From the NCBI RefSeq assembly GCF_002216065.1, contig NZ_CP022282.1, forward strand, positions 4,154,001-4,218,000: a stretch of DNA of 64,000 nt, written 5' to 3'. The notes under the pieces were generated by a model. The model made no database searches. It was not told the DNA's origin and was given only the letters and a program-made list of their open reading frames with translations. Positions 17,206 through 25,144 of this stretch are shown piece after piece (position 1 is the first letter of the stretch; every line of letters starts with the position of its first letter). Origin of the DNA: Chryseobacterium sp. T16E-39. GTDB taxonomy: Bacteria > Bacteroidota > Bacteroidia > Flavobacteriales > Weeksellaceae. The position numbers and the translations under genes are program-made.

Positions 17206-17523
17206 TTAAAGCTGGTCATATCTTTCAAACTCTTTGTCAACGATACGTTTCCATTCAGGGTGTTTTTTGATGTAAGCAAAAACATAGGGGCAGAATGGAA
17301 GTAATTTTTTGGTGCTGTCTTCAATATAACTTAATGTTTTCTCTACAACTGCCACGGCGGCTCCGGTTCCTGCTAATTCTGGTTCCGTTTCAGTGTGAAC
17401 TAAAATGATCTGATTTTCTGTTTCGCGATAATCAATAAATGCGAAGTGCCCGTTCACTTCTATTTCAAATCTGTTCTTGGATTCGTTTTTTACAACGGGA
17501 ATATTTTCAAACTCTGGCTTCAT
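17206..17523 (-). CDS. small GNAT-family N-acetyltransferase
   Basis: A 105-residue Acetyltransf_CG-type domain, a paralogue of the 14195 gene. The body FEIEVNGHFAFIDYRETENQIILVHTETEPELAGTGAAVAVVEKTLSYIEDSTKKLLPFCPYVFAYIKKHPEW has the CoA loop in GTGAA and the family ending PFCPYVFAYIKKHPEW. It lies between two pirin genes on the same strand. Substrate unknown. Confidence 0.88.
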   Translation of the reverse strand: MKPEFENIPVVKNESKNRFEIEVNGHFAFIDYRETENQIILVHTETEPELAGTGAAVAVVEKTLSYIEDSTKKLLPFCPYVFAYIKKHPEWKRIVDKEFERYDQL

Positions 17524-17574
17524 CGTCTAAATTTTGGGTTCTACTTTAAAAAGTATAATGTTAAAGGTAATAAA

Positions 17575-17625
17575 AAGCAATAATTAAATAACCTGCTACA
17601 GATTAAGATTATTTAATTATTGCTT
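17575..17625 (-). terminator. long hairpin terminator after the second pirin gene
   Basis: Perfect 17-bp AT-rich arms (17575-17591 and 17609-17625) with a 17-nt loop, followed on the minus strand by TTTTATTACC. It lies 11 nt past the pirin stop codon. Confidence 0.8.
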
Positions 17626-17635
17626 AACAGTTGAT

Positions 17636-18514
17636 TTAATCTTCTAAATATCCAAACTTTCCGGTATTGAAATCCTCGAAAGCCTGCATGATCTCTTCTC
17701 TGTTATTCATTACAAAAGGGCCGTGAGGAAATATCGGTTCATTGATAGGTTCTCCACTGATGATCAATACAATTGCATCTTCACTCGCCTCAATAACGAA
17801 TGCTTCCCCATGATTTTCAAATAACACCAAATGATCCGTTTTTGCTTTTTCATTTCCGTTTACGATAATGCTTCCCTCAATCACAAGAGCTGCAGTATTG
17901 TAGTTGGCAGGAAAATGAAATTCGGCTTTTCCACCAGTTTTTAATTTGGCATTCATCATATGTACAGGAGTGAAAGTAGAGGCAGGACCTGTATTTCCAT
18001 TATATTCTCCTGCGATCACTTCGATCAATCCATTTTCGCCAAGGTCTACTATCTTCATATCAGAACTTTTAATAGCCTGATATTTTGGTTTACTCATTTT
18101 ATCTTTAGCGGGTAGGTTGACCCAAAGCTGTACCATCTGAAAAATTCCTCCGGTTTTAGACCATTCTCTTTCATGGTATTCTTTATGGAGAACTCCTCTT
18201 GCTGCGGTCATCCATTGAACATCTCCCTGTCCGATCACACCCCCTCCGCCTGAGCTGTCGTGGTGTTCCACTTTCCCCTGGTAAGCTATTGTTACGGTTT
18301 CAAAACCTCGATGTGGGTGTACACCTACACCTCTTGGTATTTCTGATCCGTTGAAATGAAATTTTGAATTATAGTCGAGCATAATGAAAGGATCCATTCT
18401 TTTCATATCCAATCCTGATGCTCCTGGTATAAAGTTGTGCACTCTAAAGCCATCACCTACAAAATGAGCAGGTTTTGGTGATACCACCATTTCTACTTTT
18501 TTAGTTGTCATCAT
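17636..18514 (-). CDS. pirin family protein
   Basis: A 292-residue bicupin pirin, closer to classical YhhW-like pirins than the 16244 paralogue. The metal site shows in GVHPHRGFETVTIAYQGKVEHHDSSGGGGVIGQGDVQWMTAARGVLHKEYHERE; the C-terminal cupin has AALVIEGSIIVNG and ISGEPINEPIFPHGPFVMN. Two adjacent Met codons could start it; the outer one is at 18514. It has its own promoter (-7 box 18536-18543) and a strong terminator. Members may act as quercetinases or redox-linked co-regulators. Confidence 0.93.
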   Translation of the reverse strand: MMTTKKVEMVVSPKPAHFVGDGFRVHNFIPGASGLDMKRMDPFIMLDYNSKFHFNGSEIPRGVGVHPHRGFETVTIAYQGKVEHHDSSGGGGVIGQGDVQWMTAARGVLHKEYHEREWSKTGGIFQMVQLWVNLPAKDKMSKPKYQAIKSSDMKIVDLGENGLIEVIAGEYNGNTGPASTFTPVHMMNAKLKTGGKAEFHFPANYNTAALVIEGSIIVNGNEKAKTDHLVLFENHGEAFVIEASEDAIVLIISGEPINEPIFPHGPFVMNNREEIMQAFEDFNTGKFGYLED

Positions 18515-18535
18515 AATGTTGATTTTTTATATGAA

Positions 18536-18543
18536 CAAAAATA
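18536..18543 (-). promoter_or_regulatory. -7 element of the pirin (17636) promoter
   Basis: Minus-strand TATTTTTG, a perfect TAnnTTTG, 21 nt before the ATG at 18514. Confidence 0.55.
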
Positions 18544-18630
18544 GAGCAGATTAAGATCAATTGCATTGACCTGTGATAAGTTCGGACGAGGGTAAGTGGT
18601 GTTAAGTATTAATTACTGAATATAAATAAG

Positions 18631-20031
18631 TTACTCTTTAGATTGCATATTTTTTCCATCTGAAATATGAAGTCTTCTGAAAACTAAACCTGATAATATT
18701 GTCAGGATACCAACTGTGAGGAATGTGTAACGGAATGCATTATGTATTTCTCCTTTGATGAGGTCTGTGCTTTCAAATATTTTTAATACAATAAGACCAA
18801 AAGCAATCCCAAAACCTATCGCAAGCTGTTGATTGACGGATATCAGAGAATTTCCACTACTGGTCTGGAAGTTTCGTAAGTCAGCGATGGAAATCGTATT
18901 CATCGAGGTAAATTGAATGGAATTGAAAAATCCTAAAACAGCAATGATCGGAATAAACCAAAATAAGGAAGTATGAATGTTCGGAATAGCAAGCAGGCAG
19001 ATCAATGTTCCGATAATAAAGGTGTTGACCATTAATGTCTGGCGGTAACCGAATTTATCTAAAATTTTGATAACTGAAGATTTGCCAAATATGGCTGTTA
19101 ATGCCATTGGTGCAACAATCCAACCCGAAGTAACTGCAGATTGTTTGTAGGCAATTTGTATCATTAAGGGAAGTAATAGAGGTACGGCACTTATCCCCAG
19201 CCGGGTGGCAAGGTTTCCAACAATTCCGACACGGAAAGTTCTAACCTGAAATAAATTTAATGGAAAAATAGGATTTCCACCTCTTTTTGCGTGTCTATAG
19301 TAATAATAAAGAAACAAAAATCCCAGAATGAAAACCAAAAGCACGGGAGTCGTATTTTGCAGATCTCCGAAAAGCTCCAGTGAAATAGAAAGCAGAAGTG
19401 AGGCTGCAGCGAAAATCATAAATCCTTTTAAATCAAAATCTACATCACTTGATTTGTAGTTGGGCATAAATTTAATCCCCAAAATAATTCCAAGGATTCC
19501 AATAGGAATATTAATAAGAAATATCCAGTGCCAGGAGAGGTAATCTACCATATAACCTCCTACGAGAGGCCCCAATACAGGTCCGATAAGTGCGGGGATA
19601 ATGGCAAAATTCATTGCTTTTAATAATTCATTTTTATCAAAAGTTTTAATTAATGCTAATTTTCCAACCGGAGTCATTAAACTTCCTCCAACTCCCTGGA
19701 TCACTCGTGAAATAACGAGATGGGTAAGATTTTGGGATAATGCACAAAATAAAGAACCCAAACTAAAAAGGACCAGCGAAAAAATAAAAACTCTCTTTGT
19801 TCCAAATCGGTCAGCCAAAAAACCACTTGCAGGCATAAAAACAGCTAATGTTAAAACATAACTGATAATCGCATTCTGCATATTGAGAGGTGATTCTTTA
19901 AGATCTTTTGCTATGGAAGGCAGGGAGGTGTTTAGAATCGTTGAATCCAGCATCTGCATGAAAATAGCGGTAGCAAGAATCAGGGGAAGGATTTTCTTAA
20001 TTGACGTTATGGATGAATTGGTCTCAGACAT
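18631..20031 (-). CDS. DHA2-family MFS drug exporter (EmrB-like)
   Basis: A 466-residue, 14-segment major facilitator. The start is taken at the ATG at 20031 (MSETNSSITSIKK); nine upstream codons (to 20058) are open but unlikely. Family features: FMQMLDSTILNTSLPSIAKDL (TM1 motif D1), GFLADRFGTKRVFIFSLVLFSLGSLFCALS (motif A), VISRVIQGVGGSLMTPVGKLAL (motif B) and GPVLGPLVGGYMVDYLSWHWIFLINIPIGI (motif C, antiporter signature). It probably exports drugs or toxic organics by proton antiport. No EmrA-like adaptor is adjacent. It lies after the pirin cluster but is separated by 116 nt. Confidence 0.94.
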   Translation of the reverse strand: MSETNSSITSIKKILPLILATAIFMQMLDSTILNTSLPSIAKDLKESPLNMQNAIISYVLTLAVFMPASGFLADRFGTKRVFIFSLVLFSLGSLFCALSQNLTHLVISRVIQGVGGSLMTPVGKLALIKTFDKNELLKAMNFAIIPALIGPVLGPLVGGYMVDYLSWHWIFLINIPIGILGIILGIKFMPNYKSSDVDFDLKGFMIFAAASLLLSISLELFGDLQNTTPVLLVFILGFLFLYYYYRHAKRGGNPIFPLNLFQVRTFRVGIVGNLATRLGISAVPLLLPLMIQIAYKQSAVTSGWIVAPMALTAIFGKSSVIKILDKFGYRQTLMVNTFIIGTLICLLAIPNIHTSLFWFIPIIAVLGFFNSIQFTSMNTISIADLRNFQTSSGNSLISVNQQLAIGFGIAFGLIVLKIFESTDLIKGEIHNAFRYTFLTVGILTILSGLVFRRLHISDGKNMQSKE

Positions 20032-20180
20032 TTTATAGCAGCTAGGATCTTTATACAACTGAATCCATTAATAATAAGTATATGATAACTTCCGGTTGAT
20101 TTGAAGGGGGACAGGAAAATTTATATATTAAAATTGAATAGAATCTGTTCTTTAGATAAAGAAATATCTATAAAATTAAA

Positions 20181-20208
20181 AAAGTCCTGTGAGATTTCAC
20201 AGGACTTT
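20181..20208 (-). terminator. terminator of the 20214 gene
   Basis: A perfect 12-bp stem AAAGTCCTGTGA/TCACAGGACTTT with a GATT loop and T-rich flanks, 5 nt past the stop codon. Confidence 0.85.
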
Positions 20209-20213
20209 TTCAT

Positions 20214-21023
20214 TTATTTTCTGGTTTTTTCTACTCCTTTCCATTCATCCCCGGCTTTTCGGTACTGGCTTAGAATAAAAGTTTTGAAATCTGTGGTCTT
20301 ATATTCAATGTTATCAGTGTTTTGTTCAAAAGGCATAATGTAATAAAAATCAACATCTGTTTTATCTGTCTTATTTCCTTTTTTTACAGAAGGAACATAT
20401 TTTGAAAACTTGTAGTTGGGAAGGTATTGTTTTAAAGAAGCATAGAATTTCTTGTCATCCTCTTTTGGAATAATATCTACAATATTAAAATCATCCTTTT
20501 TCTTATCTATCCAAAGGTAGTAGGTAACCTCTTCCTGAGTTTTTCTGTTTAAAGAATTGAAGGCAAATAATTCTTTTGGTACCAGTTCTTTGATTTTTTC
20601 AGGATCTACTTTTGTAAAATATTCACCTTGAGAAGGATCTACATACGTTTCAAGATTGTACATTAATACTGCATTGTTTTCGAAATTTTTATTTTTGAAA
20701 TACTGATTTAAAGATAATTCTGCAGTTTCTCTTAATTCTTTACCTCTTGCATCTAATTTTTTTGTTGGATTCTGAGGATTTACTTTCTTTACAAACTCAT
20801 ATAAAACAACTGGTTTTATATCCTTAAGGTGTGGATATGTTTTTAATTGTTCAGCTTTTGCTAACCAGTAATATTGTTGATAGTAGTTTTCTTTTTCGTT
20901 ATCCTTTACAGTCTTATAAGTTAAGGCAAGTTTTTTTGAGTTAAGGTATTTACCAAATTTCCCTTGGCCGAAAGCAAAATTTATGGATAATAAAGCAAAA
21001 AAGATAGTAATGATTCTTCTCAT
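20214..21023 (-). CDS. exported protein of unknown function
   Basis: A 269-residue protein with a signal peptide (MRRIITIFFALLSINFAFGQ). The mature part is Lys/Tyr-rich with no cysteine and no recognised catalytic motif. It shows a helical N-terminal region (LAKAEQLKTYPHLKDIKPVVLYEFVKK) and a beta-rich C-terminus (VDFYYIMPFEQNTDNIEYKTTDFKTFILSQYRK). It has its own promoter and terminator. It looks like a lineage-specific periplasmic protein; I cannot assign a function. Confidence 0.75.
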   Translation of the reverse strand: MRRIITIFFALLSINFAFGQGKFGKYLNSKKLALTYKTVKDNEKENYYQQYYWLAKAEQLKTYPHLKDIKPVVLYEFVKKVNPQNPTKKLDARGKELRETAELSLNQYFKNKNFENNAVLMYNLETYVDPSQGEYFTKVDPEKIKELVPKELFAFNSLNRKTQEEVTYYLWIDKKKDDFNIVDIIPKEDDKKFYASLKQYLPNYKFSKYVPSVKKGNKTDKTDVDFYYIMPFEQNTDNIEYKTTDFKTFILSQYRKAGDEWKGVEKTRK

Positions 21024-21049
21024 TTTATAAAATTGATTTTTTCGTTTTC

Positions 21050-21057
21050 CAAATATA
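21050..21057 (-). promoter_or_regulatory. -7 element of the 20214 gene promoter
   Basis: Minus-strand TATATTTG, a perfect TAnnTTTG, 26 nt before the ATG at 21023. Confidence 0.55.
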
Positions 21058-21128
21058 ATTATTTATTAGATACTATTTTTGATTGTCGGTTAAAATCTGC
21101 TGATATTATTGCTGTTTATTCAAAAGAA

Positions 21129-21150
21129 AATCCTGTATTGCTACAGGATT
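21129..21150 (-). terminator. probable asnB terminator
   Basis: A 9-bp stem AATCCTGTA/TACAGGATT with a TTGC loop and a minus-strand T-rich tail, about 100 nt beyond the asnB stop codon. Confidence 0.6.
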
Positions 21151-21251
21151 AATAAATTTTTAAATTTAGATGGCCAATCGGGGAGCTGAGAATTAGACCT
21201 GAATATTGTATTTTGACGATTAAAAAATCAAATGAGGGAGTCTTAATTTAT

Positions 21252-22925
21252 TTATTCCCTATAAGAAGTTTCGTGTACTTTTACAGCTCTGCCGCTTGGG
21301 TCGTTCATCTTTTTAAATGCTTCATCCCATTCCAGGGCAATAGGCGTTGAACATGCTACTGATGGGACCGAAGGAACCGTTGCCGCTGCTGTTTCACTTG
21401 GAAAATGTTCTTCAAAAATAGTACGGTATCGGTATTCTTCTTTGTTTTGTGGGGTATTCAGCGGGAATCTGAATTTTGCATTGACCATCATTTCATCTGT
21501 GACCTCTTTTTCAGCAACCTCTCGTAAAGTGTCGATCCATGAATATCCAACACCATCTGAAAACTGTTCTTTTTGTCTCCAGACAATAGATTCCGGAAGG
21601 AGGTCTTCAAATGCTTTTCTAAGGATCCATTTTTCAATTTTCCCCTCGACAGTGTTGATCATCTTATCTTTTGGGTTTATCGTCATGGCTATATCCATGA
21701 ACTCTTTATCCAGAAAAGGAACACGACCTTCAATTCCCCAGCTCATTAATGCTTTGTTGGCTCTTAAACAATCGTAAAGATGGAGTTTTCCTAATTTCCT
21801 TACGGTTTCATCATGGAATTCTTTTGCATTAGGTGCTTTATGGAAATATAGATATCCGCCAAACAACTCGTCAGAACCTTCTCCGGACAGTACCATTTTA
21901 ATTCCCATAGATTTAATCACTCTGGCTAGGAGATACATAGGAGTGGAAGCTCGTACGGTTGTTACATCATACGTTTCAAGATGGTAAATGACATCACGGA
22001 TAGCATCCAATCCTTCCTGAACCGTAAAGTTAACCTCATGGTGAACTGATCCAATGTGGTCAGCTGCTTTTTTAGCGGCTACAAGATCAGGTGAACCTAC
22101 TAAACCTACTGCAAAGCTATGTAATCTGGGATACCATGCTTCCTGGGTATCGCCACTTTCGATTCTCTGTCTGGCGTATTTTGCTGTGATGGCCGAAATT
22201 ACTGAAGAATCTAAACCTCCAGATAATAATACACCATAAGGAACATCACTCATCAACTGCCTGTGGACAGCCTCTTCCAGACCTTGTCTGATCTTTTTAA
22301 TGTCGCTTTCGTTATCTTTTACATCGTTAAATTCTGTCCAGTCTCTTGTGTACCACTGTTGGAGTTCATTTCCTTCTATGCTGTAGATCAGGTGGCCGGG
22401 CAGAAAGGGTTCTATTGTTTTACATACCCCTTCCAGAGCTTTTAGTTCAGAAGCAACATAGTAGTTTCCATTTCTGTCCCACCCTTGATAAAGAGGGCAG
22501 ATTCCCATATGATCGCGGGCGATAAGGTAAACATCATTTTTGATGTCATAGAGTGAGAAGGCAAAAATACCATTTAGTTTTTCAAGAAAATCTTTTCCGT
22601 ACTTTTCATAAAGGGCCAGTATAACTTCGCAATCTGATTGCGTTTGAAACTCATAATCGGGAAATTCTTCTTTTAATTCTCTATGATTATAGATTTCTCC
22701 ATTTACAGCCAAAACGATATTTCCATCTTTGGAAAATAATGGCTGCTTTCCTGAAGTAGGATCTACAATGGCAAGTCTTTCATGGGAGAATACTACTTTC
22801 TCATTTTGAAAAACACCGCTCCAGTCCGGACCTCTATGACGGATTTTTTTTGACATTTCTAAGACCTGCGGTCTTAATATTTCGGTTTTTTGTTTTGCAT
22901 CAAACAAACATACGATTCCACACAT
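21252..22925 (-). CDS. asnB: asparagine synthase B (glutamine-hydrolysing)
   Basis: A 557-residue two-domain AsnB. Residues 2-200 are the class II glutaminase: Cys2 follows the initiator Met (MCGIVCLFDAK), with RHRGPDWSGV, SHERLAIVDP and AVNGEIYNHRELK. Residues about 210-500 are the synthetase with the PP-loop YGVLLSGGLDSSVISAI and VLSGEGSDELFGGYLYFHKAP, ending in EGRVPFLDKEFMDIAM. It makes asparagine from aspartate, glutamine and ATP. Length matches E. coli AsnB. A -7 box (22947-22954) lies upstream. Confidence 0.97.
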   Translation of the reverse strand: MCGIVCLFDAKQKTEILRPQVLEMSKKIRHRGPDWSGVFQNEKVVFSHERLAIVDPTSGKQPLFSKDGNIVLAVNGEIYNHRELKEEFPDYEFQTQSDCEVILALYEKYGKDFLEKLNGIFAFSLYDIKNDVYLIARDHMGICPLYQGWDRNGNYYVASELKALEGVCKTIEPFLPGHLIYSIEGNELQQWYTRDWTEFNDVKDNESDIKKIRQGLEEAVHRQLMSDVPYGVLLSGGLDSSVISAITAKYARQRIESGDTQEAWYPRLHSFAVGLVGSPDLVAAKKAADHIGSVHHEVNFTVQEGLDAIRDVIYHLETYDVTTVRASTPMYLLARVIKSMGIKMVLSGEGSDELFGGYLYFHKAPNAKEFHDETVRKLGKLHLYDCLRANKALMSWGIEGRVPFLDKEFMDIAMTINPKDKMINTVEGKIEKWILRKAFEDLLPESIVWRQKEQFSDGVGYSWIDTLREVAEKEVTDEMMVNAKFRFPLNTPQNKEEYRYRTIFEEHFPSETAAATVPSVPSVACSTPIALEWDEAFKKMNDPSGRAVKVHETSYRE

Positions 22926-22946
22926 TTTTTATCATTTATTTAGAAG

Positions 22947-22954
22947 CAAAAGTA
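22947..22954 (-). promoter_or_regulatory. -7 element of the asnB promoter
   Basis: Minus-strand TACTTTTG, a perfect TAnnTTTG, 21 nt before the ATG at 22925. Confidence 0.6.
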
Positions 22955-23209
22955 GAATTGTAATTTAAAAAAGAAAACATAAATTAGATATAAGTTAATA
23001 TTTTTAATCAATTAGTTTTATTTGGTTAAAAATATTAATTATTTCAAATGATAAGCGTGATTTTGATTGATATTTTTCACAAGAAAAAATAGTGGTGAAT
23101 TACATACGAAATTAAAATGGGATATTTATTAATATATGGTAATTAATTATATGAATTTTTACTTTTACTTTGTGGCTCGAAATAATTTTTTTTCATCATT
23201 TGTGTTTTT

Positions 23210-23239
23210 ACCTTCTTGTGATTAATATCACGAGAAGGT
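23210..23239 (+). terminator. plus-strand intrinsic-terminator-like hairpin
   Basis: A 13-bp stem, ACCTTCTTGTGAT (23210-23222) against ATCACGAGAAGGT (23227-23239) with one wobble and a 4-nt loop. It is followed on the plus strand by TTTGTTTTTATT. The minus strand after the stem reads AAAAAC, so it is not a good terminator for the adjacent minus-strand gene. Confidence 0.6.
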
Positions 23240-23246
23240 TTTGTTT

Positions 23247-24911
23247 TTATTGAATCCCTAATAAAACTCCCGAAACGTTCCATGAACTGAAACTCGTCCC
23301 TTCGGTAGGTCCCTGAGGAATTTTTATCTGAATGGTATGTTTACCTGCTTTTAGATCTCCCAAAGGAATAAATTCAGGATTGGTGACTGTTCCCGGGCAC
23401 CAGTTCGATCTGCTTAAATCTGACGATGAAAGTCCGTCTGGAAAATTTCCTGAAGCAGGGTTGTACAGTCTATAGGATCCGCAGTCAGTCCTCCAGGGTA
23501 TAAAAGAGAATGTCATTTTTCCATCCAGGAATATAGAGTTTAGTTTTGGTACAAATTCATCTCCATTTTCCCATCCGCCATGACCTGTTGTAATATATCT
23601 TAATTGTGCATTTTTCACCTCTTTTTTCAGGGTGAATTCCACTAAAAGTCCTTTGTCTTTATCAAACATGGTAGAGTAGTCCTGGCCTGCCATTTCCATA
23701 ATATTTACAGAATTGAATAGGGGAAGAGCAATATTATTTTTATTAATGGTCTGATCACTTTTATGAAGAGTGATTTCAAGGCTCACTTTATGTCCGCCCT
23801 TGTCATAGTTGCCTATAAAAGTGCCGATCCAGAGCTCCTTTTCTGATAAAGAGGGTTTAAGATCCGTAATATCCTGACGGAACGGGCTGATTGTTTGCCA
23901 GTCTTTTCCTTTTAGCTGGATATGATTAAACTTCTGAATCCCAAAGGCCGTAAAAAAACGCATCATTTCAATACTGGGATCGTAGTTTTCAGTAGAAGTG
24001 ATGCCATAGTATTGTTTTCCATTTCCATTTTCATAAACCGGAAGTGTCTTTGCTCCTTTTTCCAGGCCATCAAAAAAAGATTGAGACTTATCCTGTGGAA
24101 TGAAAAATACAGTTCCTGTCCTGTCATAAGCATCTCCATTGGATTGTTGTTTTAATTCAACGAAAATGTTTTCACCATCTGATATCTTAGGGAATTTTAC
24201 TTTTTTTAGAATGATGGTTCCATTGGCAAATCTCCTTATTTTTTCATCTGATTTTGATTCATCCGAAAAATTAATCGTTTCATTTTCAAAGATTTTCAAT
24301 GTTGTAAATCTGCTTTTCCACAGAAGGTCTTTATATCCTAGAATATCAGTATCCTGGATAGCTCCTTTTATGATATTCTCAATATTTGTTTTTTTTACTT
24401 TTTTAATAGAAGTTGCAGTAATCAATGAATTTTTATTTCTTTCGGTTTCTAAAACCAGTCCTAAGTTTTGTCCCAATGTTGAGGGACCACCACTTATTTT
24501 CAGATCATTGGTATACCACACCTCAATGGTGTTGGAATTTATTTTAGTGATCGCTTTTTTACAAGTGTAGCCCAGTATTTTTTTAGTTTCATTGGTCAGT
24601 TCAAAAGTCTGTTTGCTTACCGATTCTTTGTCCGATGTAGAAATAGTTTCACCGGGATTTAAAAAAGCGTAAGAAACAACTGTATTGGATGGTTTTTCCA
24701 CTTGGGTGATCTCAAACGGAAAATTACTTTTTTGTTCTCTGATTGAGTTATTGAGTATGAAGTTTTCTTTTTCATTCACCCAGATAAAAGTAGGTGATTG
24801 TTCGGTCTGTATTTTTCCATTATAAGAGCTTGTGTATTGGATTTCGTAGGTCTGCGCATACGTAATACAAAACAGGAAAGAAAAGAAACCGAATAAAATT
24901 CTTTTATACAT
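23247..24911 (-). CDS. secreted GLPGLI / PNGase F-like fusion protein
   Basis: A 554-residue exported protein (signal peptide ending TYAQ, about residue 20). Residues about 21-180 look like a GLPGLI-family domain (GYTCKKAITKINSNTIEVWYTNDLKISGGPSTLGQNLGLVLE). The rest resembles peptide-N-glycosidase F of Elizabethkingia. AYDRTGTVFF matches the PNGase F WDRYANVYV segment with the catalytic Asp60 (here Asp263). DITDLKPSLS matches DVTDFKSLLS. GHGGWENGDEFVPKLNSIFLDG matches the Glu206 region (here Glu452), and WCPG (504-507) is shared. The third important Glu (118) is replaced; His374 lies about there. It may cleave N-linked glycans from glycoproteins, or bind them if altered. Homology is from remembered sequence, not a search. 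Confidence 0.82.
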   Translation of the reverse strand: MYKRILFGFFSFLFCITYAQTYEIQYTSSYNGKIQTEQSPTFIWVNEKENFILNNSIREQKSNFPFEITQVEKPSNTVVSYAFLNPGETISTSDKESVSKQTFELTNETKKILGYTCKKAITKINSNTIEVWYTNDLKISGGPSTLGQNLGLVLETERNKNSLITATSIKKVKKTNIENIIKGAIQDTDILGYKDLLWKSRFTTLKIFENETINFSDESKSDEKIRRFANGTIILKKVKFPKISDGENIFVELKQQSNGDAYDRTGTVFFIPQDKSQSFFDGLEKGAKTLPVYENGNGKQYYGITSTENYDPSIEMMRFFTAFGIQKFNHIQLKGKDWQTISPFRQDITDLKPSLSEKELWIGTFIGNYDKGGHKVSLEITLHKSDQTINKNNIALPLFNSVNIMEMAGQDYSTMFDKDKGLLVEFTLKKEVKNAQLRYITTGHGGWENGDEFVPKLNSIFLDGKMTFSFIPWRTDCGSYRLYNPASGNFPDGLSSSDLSRSNWCPGTVTNPEFIPLGDLKAGKHTIQIKIPQGPTEGTSFSSWNVSGVLLGIQ

Positions 24912-24929
24912 AGAGATCGTGGTTTATCA

Positions 24930-24937
24930 CAAAGATA
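24930..24937 (-). promoter_or_regulatory. -7 element of the PNGase F-like gene promoter
   Basis: Minus-strand TATCTTTG, a perfect TAnnTTTG, 18 nt before the ATG at 24911. Confidence 0.6.
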
Positions 24938-25144
24938 GATTTTAGTGTCAATATCTACCTGTTAATAAAAAAAAAGACTTTGTCTGAATATGTGTCACAG
25001 AATAGTGAGAATGTTACAGGAAAACAAAAATATTTTTTAATGAAAAAACTTTTCTCTTAAAAATATTCTGAAATTAAGGATTGATTTAAAAAAAACTACT
25101 CCAGCAGGTGGAGTAGTTTTTATAATTTATATTAGGATGTACCT

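Larger units (their letters stand above)
22926..23246. other. 321-bp AT-rich intergenic region with an orphan plus-strand hairpin
   Basis: No protein-coding signal is seen. It holds the asnB -7 box at its left end and, at 23210-23239, a hairpin whose T-tail faces the plus strand although both flanking genes run minus. The rest is unremarkable AT-rich DNA. Confidence 0.5.

Noticed and set aside
24139..24570. A 143-codon plus-strand frame
   Set aside because: It is antisense to the PNGase F-like gene, which has a signal peptide and conserved motifs.
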